This document shows, in pieces, positions 36,472 through 41,146 of a stretch of DNA of 41,146 nt; within the stretch, counting starts at the first letter, position 1; every line of letters starts with the position of its first letter. Source of the stretch: a virus; the IMG/VR virus record IMGVR_UViG_3300044633_000362, positions 1 through 41,146 of that record; one strand, written 5' to 3'. The notes under the pieces were generated by a model. It was not told where the DNA came from. It saw only the letters and a list, made by a program, of their open reading frames with translations, and did not search any database. A program made the translations under genes and the position numbers.

Positions 36472-36812
36472 TGGGACTGAACGACTACCAAAATGATGCC
36501 CGCAAGACCGCTATCAGCGCCAACCCGGAACATATGTCCTTTGGTCTACTTGAGGAAGCCGGGGAGATCGCAGGTATCTTTAAGCGCATCTACCGTGGCG
36601 ATCTGGACTACATGGACATGGAGGACGGCCTTGGGTTCTCCCCGTTCACCTATGATCGTCTGAAGGGCGAGCTTGGTGATGTCCTCTGGTACGCCGCGAT
36701 GCTGGCAGATGTCCTTGGGATGACCCTTGAGGATGTCGCCAAGTACAACCTCGCGAAACTCCAGCGGCGTAAGGCCAAGGACATGATCCACGGCTCTGGG
36801 GATGACCGATGA
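36468..36812 (+). CDS. MazG-like nucleotide pyrophosphohydrolase
   Basis: This 114-residue protein starts at one of two adjacent ATGs (36468, 36471). It has the MazG-type metal-binding pattern: LLEEAGEIAGIFKR (ExxE) and LKGELGDVLWYAAML (ExxD), with an all-helical layout. Enzymes of this family hydrolyse (d)NTPs or related nucleotides to monophosphates and are common in phages, where they may recycle host nucleotides or alter (p)ppGpp signals. It overlaps the glutaredoxin gene by four bases, forming a nucleotide-metabolism group with that gene and the reductase. Confidence 0.75.
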   Translation: MMGLNDYQNDARKTAISANPEHMSFGLLEEAGEIAGIFKRIYRGDLDYMDMEDGLGFSPFTYDRLKGELGDVLWYAAMLADVLGMTLEDVAKYNLAKLQRRKAKDMIHGSGDDR

Positions 36813-37051
36813 CGATGGTTGTCCTTACGGCCCCTGACTGCCTTTGGTGCGACAAGGCCAAGCGTCTTCTTGATGAACTCCAGTACCAGTACGTCGAACT
36901 CGATATCACTGAGCACGAGGGGCTGCGACTGTTCATGGATGCCCTAGGTATCCGCACGGTCCCCCAAGTTTTCAATCGTCACGTCCGTCTCGGTGGGTAC
37001 ACCGAGTTAACCGCCGTTTACGGAGAGCCCCGTGAAGCTTTTAAAGAGTAG
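36809..37051 (+). CDS. Glutaredoxin-like redox protein
   Basis: This 80-residue protein starts at ATG 36809. The thioredoxin fold is evident: TMVVLTAPDCLWCDKAK with the dithiol motif C11-L-W-C14, then RTVPQVF with the cis-proline and a GGYTEL glutathione/substrate loop. It is a plausible electron donor for the ribonucleotide reductase encoded at 39164, as NrdH/glutaredoxins are for other reductases. The four-base overlap with MazG and 20-base overlap with the next gene show co-expression. Confidence 0.82.
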   Translation: MTMVVLTAPDCLWCDKAKRLLDELQYQYVELDITEHEGLRLFMDALGIRTVPQVFNRHVRLGGYTELTAVYGEPREAFKE

Positions 37052-37670
37052 CCACATTGTTATCCTTGGGACACATCCCGAGACCCTAGATGCGTTCGAT
37101 CCATCCGTCCACGCCGATGACGAGGTATGGGGCATGGCACACCACGCCAAGACCCGCCTCTTCGCCACGAAGGCGTTCGAGGCCCACAGCCCTGAGATCG
37201 TGTGGGAGCATGGCGGTAACGGCCATGTTGATCGTCTCAAGGCCCTTGCGTCCGAGATGCCCCTTTATACGATGTACGAGTGGCCCATGAGCCTTGGTCG
37301 TTACCATAACACGGTGACCTCCGATCAGCTTGCAAAGCTAGGTGTCGTTCGTAACCGTCCCGAACCGTTCATCGAGAGCAGCATTGGGTACATCTTGGCT
37401 ATGGCGCTCGCCAAGTGGGACAACGATTTCGTGAGTGACATCTCGCTCTACGGAATCAACATGGACGGCAGCGATGAGTACACCTACCAGCGGCCCAATG
37501 TTGCGTACCTGATCGGTAAGGCCGAAGGACTGGGTATCAACGTTCACCTCCCGCAGGCTTGTGGTCTCTTAAGCAGCCAGTGGACCGCAGGTGTCTATGG
37601 TCACCCAAAGAACATTCGCGACATCAACTATTACTTGAGGCCCGAAGGGGCTCCCATTTATGCAGGTTGA
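37032..37670 (+). CDS. Conserved-type phage protein, Rossmann-like
   Basis: This 212-residue protein starts at GTG 37032 (GGAGAG upstream). It opens with a strand and turn typical of Rossmann-like folds (SSHIVILGTHPETLDAFD). Further segments include WGMAHHAKTRLFATKAFEAHSPEIVWEHGG, and SDISLYGINMDGSDEYTYQRPNVAYLIGKAEGLGINVHLP, which resembles DUF115-like or glycosyltransferase-associated proteins found in phages. No catalytic residues can be assigned. It lies between glutaredoxin and two GC-rich small genes. Confidence 0.6.
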   Translation: MKLLKSSHIVILGTHPETLDAFDPSVHADDEVWGMAHHAKTRLFATKAFEAHSPEIVWEHGGNGHVDRLKALASEMPLYTMYEWPMSLGRYHNTVTSDQLAKLGVVRNRPEPFIESSIGYILAMALAKWDNDFVSDISLYGINMDGSDEYTYQRPNVAYLIGKAEGLGINVHLPQACGLLSSQWTAGVYGHPKNIRDINYYLRPEGAPIYAG

Positions 37671-37693
37671 TCTCATCGACCACATGGGTAGCG

Positions 37694-37909
37694 ATGACTG
37701 ACATCACAATACCGCGCGCTGCACTAGAGGCTGGGATCACGGCTCTCGCAGAGGGAGAAGAAAACGCCTACACCACCCGCGACGAAGACTTCGCCGCCGC
37801 CATCGCCGCAGCCCTCGCGGCGTGGCCGGGGATGCGCATCTCGTGGCTGGCCTCAAACGATGGCGCGATTGTCCTCCCACTGCCGCAGCAGGCCAGCGAT
37901 GACCAGTAA
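37694..37909 (+). CDS. Small GC-rich hypothetical protein
   Basis: This 71-residue protein starts at ATG 37694. An N-terminus (TDITIPRAALEAGITALAEGE) is typical of small conserved hypothetical proteins in Alphaproteobacteria and their phages (recollection). An alanine-rich helix (FAAAIAAALAAWPG) and a beta end (ISWLASNDGAIVLPLP) follow. Codon use is visibly more GC-rich than in neighbouring genes, suggesting recent acquisition. It overlaps the next gene by 11 bases. Function unknown. Confidence 0.6.
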   Translation: MTDITIPRAALEAGITALAEGEENAYTTRDEDFAAAIAAALAAWPGMRISWLASNDGAIVLPLPQQASDDQ

Positions 37910-38168
37910 GCTGAACGTGAAGGGGCCTGCCGTACACTCGGATGGACACAATCCCGAGCGGGATGATCCCGGCACACAAGCGGCACCGCAGCCCGACAAT
38001 GACCCGAGCGGGTTAGCGGAACGCCTGTTGCGGCTGGCGCAGCAGTTTGAGGACCAGCACGCCCCTATGACGATGACGCTGCTGCTGAGAGATGCGGCGA
38101 ATAGGCTGTCCAATCACCGCACGGGGACTTTAAAGGAACACAATGACACACCTACTAATCGACGGTGA
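37899..38168 (+). CDS. Small GC-rich hypothetical protein
   Basis: This 89-residue protein starts at ATG 37899. It has a disordered polar first half (HSDGHNPERDDPGTQAAPQPDNDPSG) and a helical second half (LAERLLRLAQQFEDQHAPMTMTLLLRDAANRL). GC content is high, as in the preceding gene, which sets this pair apart from the flanking T7-like genes. It overlaps the exonuclease start by 26 bases. No family was recognised. Confidence 0.55.
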   Translation: MTSKLNVKGPAVHSDGHNPERDDPGTQAAPQPDNDPSGLAERLLRLAQQFEDQHAPMTMTLLLRDAANRLSNHRTGTLKEHNDTPTNRR

Positions 38169-38880
38169 CCTACTGCTCTACCGTGCCGCAAGTGCCTGCG
38201 AGACTGAAGTTGACTGGGGTGATGGCCTTTGGGTCCTCCACGGTAACCTCACGGAAGCTATCAACCTCGTTGAGCAGGCTATCGCTTCCATCACGACATC
38301 GCTGGGGGGCACTGAGATCACTCTATGCCTAAGCGACCGCAACAACTTCCGTAAGACACTCACCGACACCTATAAGGCGGGCCGTAAGGGCACTCGTAAG
38401 CCTGTGGTCTTCGGTAACCTGTTCAATTGGTCTGTCGAGAACCTTAAGCCTGTCATTAAGCCAACGCTCGAAGCTGATGACACCATAGGTCTACTTGCGA
38501 CACATCCCGACTTCAAAGGGATTGTCGTAAGCGAAGACAAGGACATGCAAACGCTTGCGTGTACGCTCTACAAGGGTGGACAGTTGACAACCATCACCTC
38601 CGAGATGGCGGATCGTTTCTGGATGATCCAGACGCTCACGGGAGATGCCACCGATGGATACAAAGGTGTCACGGGTGTCGGGCCGAAGACCGCAGAGAAG
38701 CTCCTGACCGGAAAGACACTGCGAGAGAACTGGCCGCATGTCGTGAATGCCTACAGGCGCGTCAAAATGACTGAAGAAGACGCACTGCTGAGCGCGAGGC
38801 TCGCACGCATCCTTAGGCATGGTGATTACAACGAAGAGACACAGGAGGTACGGCTTTGGAGCCCTTCGATGATTACGTAA
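38143..38880 (+). CDS. 5'-3' exonuclease (T7 gp6 / flap-nuclease-like)
   Basis: This 245-residue protein starts at ATG 38143 (AAAGGAA upstream). The FEN-type pattern is visible: HLLIDGDLLLYRAA with D8/D10, LCLSDRNNFRK, YKAGRKGTRKP, LEADDTIGLLA, VSEDKDMQTLAC, and a C-terminal helix-hairpin-helix-like GDATDGYKGVTGVGPKTAEKLL. It should degrade DNA 5' to 3', removing primers and host DNA. T7 gp6 is longer (300 residues). The gene overlaps the following one by 25 bases. Confidence 0.85.
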   Translation: MTHLLIDGDLLLYRAASACETEVDWGDGLWVLHGNLTEAINLVEQAIASITTSLGGTEITLCLSDRNNFRKTLTDTYKAGRKGTRKPVVFGNLFNWSVENLKPVIKPTLEADDTIGLLATHPDFKGIVVSEDKDMQTLACTLYKGGQLTTITSEMADRFWMIQTLTGDATDGYKGVTGVGPKTAEKLLTGKTLRENWPHVVNAYRRVKMTEEDALLSARLARILRHGDYNEETQEVRLWSPSMIT

Positions 38881-39164
38881 CCGTGGATGATCTCAAAGCC
38901 TTTGAGGAAGCTTTCGACAATCGCAAAGCCGACCTCGTGAAAACTCCGGGTCACTATACGCACTATCAGATCGAACCGATGACCTACGTCATGAGGAACC
39001 AAATGGAGTTCTGGCGCGGGAACATCGTGAAGTACGCGAGCCGCGCGGGTCACAAGCAGTACGATGGAATGAGCAAGGTCGAGAGTGAGATCACGGACCT
39101 TAAGAAGGCCATTCGATACGCAGAGGCACGGATCAATCACCTGAGGGGAGAGCAGACGCTTTGA
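38856..39164 (+). CDS. DUF3310-type protein (T7 gp1.7 nucleotide kinase-like)
   Basis: This 102-residue protein starts at TTG 38856, supported by a very good GGAGGT site 6 bases ahead. The C-terminal two thirds match the DUF3310 pattern: HYQIEPMTYVMRNQMEFWRGNIVKYASRAGHKQ, then KVESEITDLKKAIRYAEARI. T7 gp1.7 of this family phosphorylates dGMP and dTMP (known). It probably belongs to the nucleotide-supply group and lies directly before the reductase, whose ATG overlaps its stop. Confidence 0.75.
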   Translation: MEPFDDYVTVDDLKAFEEAFDNRKADLVKTPGHYTHYQIEPMTYVMRNQMEFWRGNIVKYASRAGHKQYDGMSKVESEITDLKKAIRYAEARINHLRGEQTL

Positions 39165-40909
39165 TGAACACAACGATGGAGCACAACAAGAAGATGGGAC
39201 CTACCCTTCCGATATCCGACGAAATCCACACCATGAAGTATCGTCAAGAAGGCGAAAGCTTCCGAGAGGCAATGACCCGTATCGCGGATGCCCTCAAGGA
39301 CTCGGACGAACACTTCCATGCCTTCCGTGACATCCTGTTGGACATGCGTTTCCTCCCTGCGGGTCGTGTACAGGCTGCTATGGGTGCCGCGCGTCAGGTT
39401 ACACCGTACAATTGCTTTGTGTCCCCTACGATCCCCGACAGCATGGATGGTATCATGGATACCGCCAAGTACGCCGCAGAGACCATGCGTCTCGGGGGTG
39501 GCATTGGGTACGACTTCTCGACCCTGAGGCCCAAGGGCGACATCATCAGCAAGACAGGAAGCTCCGCTAGTGGCCCTGTAAGCTTCATGCGTATCTTCGA
39601 TGCCGTGTGTGGCACTGTGGCGTCTGCGGGTCACCGTAGGGGCGCACAGATGGGTGTGTTGCGTGTGGACCACCCTGATATCGAAGAGTACATCAGGGCC
39701 AAGCAGAACACGACAAACCTCACGAACTTCAATGTGTCGGTAGGCATCACCGATGAGTTCATGGAAGCCGTAGCGAACGACACGCTCTTCAGTCTGACGT
39801 GGGGTGGCCGCAAGTATCGGTCGATACGGGCTAAGGCCCTGTGGGACCAGATCATGCGGTCTACGTGGGATTGGGCAGAGCCGGGTGTTCTGTTCATCGA
39901 CACGATCAACACCTACAACAACCTGTGGTATTGCGAAGATATCGCAGCCACTAACCCTTGTGCCGAACAGCCTCTCCCGCCGAATGGCGCATGTCTCCTT
40001 GGTAGCTTCAACCTCGTAAAGTACCTGAAGCTAGACCGCAGGTCTGGCGACCCGCTAGACGGTAACGACTTTGTGTTCGATTGGGATCAGTTCCTTGCGG
40101 ACATACCTGTGGTCGTAAGGGCGATGGATAACATCGTGGACCGTGCGCTTTACCCCCTCGAAGCCCAGTACAACGAAGCGCAGGCGAAGAGGCGCATGGG
40201 TCTCGGGGTCACTGGGGTTGCTAACGCTATCGAAGCACTAGGGTATCCATATGGTTCCGGTGAGTTCTGCGATGTGCTTGAGGCAATCCTGAGTGACTTT
40301 ACGAACGCCTGTTACCTCACGAGCGCAAGGCTCGCGAAGGAAAAGGGTAGCTTCCCGCTGTACGATGAAGCGAACTACCTCGCAGGGAACTTTGTGGAGC
40401 GTCTGGACCCCGGTGTTATCGAGATCATTAAGACCAACGGGTTGCGTAACTCCCACCTGACATCCATCGCTCCTACAGGCACCATCAGCCTGACCGCCGA
40501 TAACATCAGCAGCGGGATTGAACCTGTGTTTAGCTATGGTTTCGACAGGACCATTCAGACACCGGAAGGGCCTCGCGTTGAGCATGTGTCGGACTATGGA
40601 CTTCGGGTACTGGGGGTACGTGGGAGAACGGCGGACAAATGTTCCATCGATGACCACCTGTATGTCCTTGCGGTGGCTTCCAGATGGATGGATAGCGCGG
40701 TCTCCAAGACGTGTAACGTAGGTGATGACGTGGGCTTTGAGGAGTTCAAGGACATCTACCTGAGGGCCTACAAGATGGGCGCTAAGGGCTGCACGACCTT
40801 CAGGGCGTCCGGTAAGCGAATGGGCATCCTGAATGTCACGGCACCGGAGGAGGGCGAAGGGGCGGCTTGCTATATTGACCCTGAGACTGGGAAGAAAACT
40901 TGCGAGTAG
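39164..40909 (+). CDS. nrdJ: Class II (B12-dependent) ribonucleotide reductase
   Basis: This 581-residue protein starts at ATG 39164. It has the active-site loop NPCAEQPLPPNGACLLGSFN (C266, E268), the first active-site cysteine context PYNCFVSP (C84), the STIAPTGTIS-type loop (TSIAPTGTISLTADNISSGIEP), KRRMGLGVTG and a C-terminal Cys pair. No small subunit gene and no glycyl-radical motif is present, which fits adenosylcobalamin-dependent NrdJ. It reduces ribonucleotides to deoxyribonucleotides for phage DNA synthesis and needs host B12. It is shorter than many cellular forms. Last gene of its operon. Confidence 0.9.
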   Translation: MNTTMEHNKKMGPTLPISDEIHTMKYRQEGESFREAMTRIADALKDSDEHFHAFRDILLDMRFLPAGRVQAAMGAARQVTPYNCFVSPTIPDSMDGIMDTAKYAAETMRLGGGIGYDFSTLRPKGDIISKTGSSASGPVSFMRIFDAVCGTVASAGHRRGAQMGVLRVDHPDIEEYIRAKQNTTNLTNFNVSVGITDEFMEAVANDTLFSLTWGGRKYRSIRAKALWDQIMRSTWDWAEPGVLFIDTINTYNNLWYCEDIAATNPCAEQPLPPNGACLLGSFNLVKYLKLDRRSGDPLDGNDFVFDWDQFLADIPVVVRAMDNIVDRALYPLEAQYNEAQAKRRMGLGVTGVANAIEALGYPYGSGEFCDVLEAILSDFTNACYLTSARLAKEKGSFPLYDEANYLAGNFVERLDPGVIEIIKTNGLRNSHLTSIAPTGTISLTADNISSGIEPVFSYGFDRTIQTPEGPRVEHVSDYGLRVLGVRGRTADKCSIDDHLYVLAVASRWMDSAVSKTCNVGDDVGFEEFKDIYLRAYKMGAKGCTTFRASGKRMGILNVTAPEEGEGAACYIDPETGKKTCE

Positions 40910-40925
40910 TAAATTACATATGAAT

Positions 40926-40966
40926 GCCGATCCCTGCGAAACCAAACGTGGGGATCGGTGTTTTTC
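40926..40966 (+). terminator. Strong rho-independent terminator of the replication operon
   Basis: CCGATCCC (40927-40934) and GGGATCGG (40951-40958) form a perfect 8-bp stem followed by TGTTTTTC. It lies 18 bases after the reductase stop. An open frame with an in-frame ATG (40924) runs through this hairpin and is not a gene. Confidence 0.85.
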
Positions 40967-40971
40967 GATAC

Positions 40972-41000
40972 TTGCCCTTAAGTGGATGTGACGTTAACGT
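40972..41000 (+). promoter_or_regulatory. Weak host-type promoter candidate for the first early gene
   Basis: TTGCCC (40972-40977), 17-bp spacer and TAACGT (40995-41000) precede the small gene that starts at 41029 (left-end copy 47). The -10 lies in the perfect 10-bp palindrome ACGTTAACGT (40991-41000, also 9-18). Matches to consensus are modest. Confidence 0.35.
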
Positions 41001-41146
41001 AACAATTCCTAACAAGGAGTTTGGTAAAATGATTCGTGAATGCCAAGAGGCGGAGCTTCGCCCCTGCACCTACGACACCAAAAGCAACCCTGAGTTGGGG
41101 GGGGGGGGGGGGCGATAGCTCAAAAAATTATATAATAAATGACAAA
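40983..41146. repeat. Right copy of terminal direct repeat / circular overlap
   Basis: This repeats the left end (1-126 identical), then carries 16 G instead of 12 and four small differences in the final A/T-rich 30 bases. The differences cluster after the homopolymer, as expected for poor sequence quality or real tract variation. The repeat shows that the reductase-operon terminator leads directly into the early gene at 47. Confidence 0.85.
41029..41146 (+). CDS. Partial second copy of the poly-G gene, frame-shifted
   Basis: The first 22 codons are identical to those of the gene at 47. With 16 G the frame continues into five Gly, Arg and a stop (41116-41118), giving a 29-residue product. 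This is the same locus read across the circle junction rather than a separate gene. The difference decides whether the full 92-residue protein is made. Confidence 0.5.

Noticed and set aside
40238-40945. 235-codon leftward frame
   Set aside because: Antisense to the ribonucleotide reductase and crosses its terminator.
40924-41118. Longer version of the poly-G gene starting at 40924
   Set aside because: Start lies at the operon terminator hairpin; the ATG at 41029 with AAGGAG is the better start.
1-41146. CRISPR array, insertion sequence or transposase
   Set aside because: No spaced identical repeats with unique spacers, no transposase motifs and no terminal inverted repeats with target duplication were seen.

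Overview
The window holds the complete or near-complete genome of a tailed bacteriophage of the short-tailed (podovirus) type. The first ~160 bases reappear at the right end (40983-41146), so the molecule closes into a circle of about 40.98 kb, or carries a short terminal repeat. Almost every gene reads rightward and is tightly packed. Base composition, the tRNA-Leu attachment fragment, a B12-dependent ribonucleotide reductase and several small proteins of familiar style suggest an alphaproteobacterial host; that host call is inference.

Layout. (1) 1-2.9 kb: small early-type genes around a divergent host-type promoter pair that shares a palindrome. A leftward cluster of five tiny genes (710-1710) is the only minus-strand transcription unit. 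(2) 2.85-4.1 kb: a 1.27 kb region without genes, holding an inverted repeat, a 20-bp-period iteron-like array, a candidate phage RNA polymerase promoter and TTAAAGCTAC-type repeats. (3) 4.1-25.1 kb: the virion block: collar-type fibre, an ejection protein with a SleB-like wall hydrolase domain, a nozzle-like protein, three more virion/ejection-type genes, small and large terminase, portal, scaffold, major capsid protein, a receptor-binding-type protein and a head-tail adaptor. (4) 25.1-26.2 kb: lysis genes and a strong terminator. (5) 26.2-27.8 kb: lysogeny module: its own host-type promoter, a winged-helix regulator and a tyrosine integrase whose 3' end contains the 5' half of a tRNA-Leu(TAG) gene, the presumed attP core. 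(6) 27.9-40.9 kb: a second candidate phage promoter, a T7-type single-subunit RNA polymerase, then the T7-like series SSB, endonuclease I, primase-helicase, DNA polymerase and exonuclease, mixed with nucleotide-metabolism genes (MazG, glutaredoxin, DUF3310-type, class II ribonucleotide reductase) and closed by a strong terminator.

How it works together (inference). Host RNA polymerase would transcribe the small early genes and the regulator/integrase pair. The phage polymerase would then read its own operon and the late block from the two matching promoters at 3678 and 27938. Reductase, glutaredoxin and MazG would adjust nucleotide pools for replication. The integrase would insert the genome at a host tRNA-Leu gene, opening the circle between integrase and RNA polymerase.

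Most notable points: a T7-type transcription/replication block joined to a virion block that looks P22/SU10-like rather than T7-like; the integrase / tRNA fragment / RNA polymerase junction; the repeat-rich region before the late genes; a paired palindromic operator; a non-ATG (ATT) start; and a poly-G tract that differs between its two copies. All family assignments come from reading motifs by eye, without database searches.
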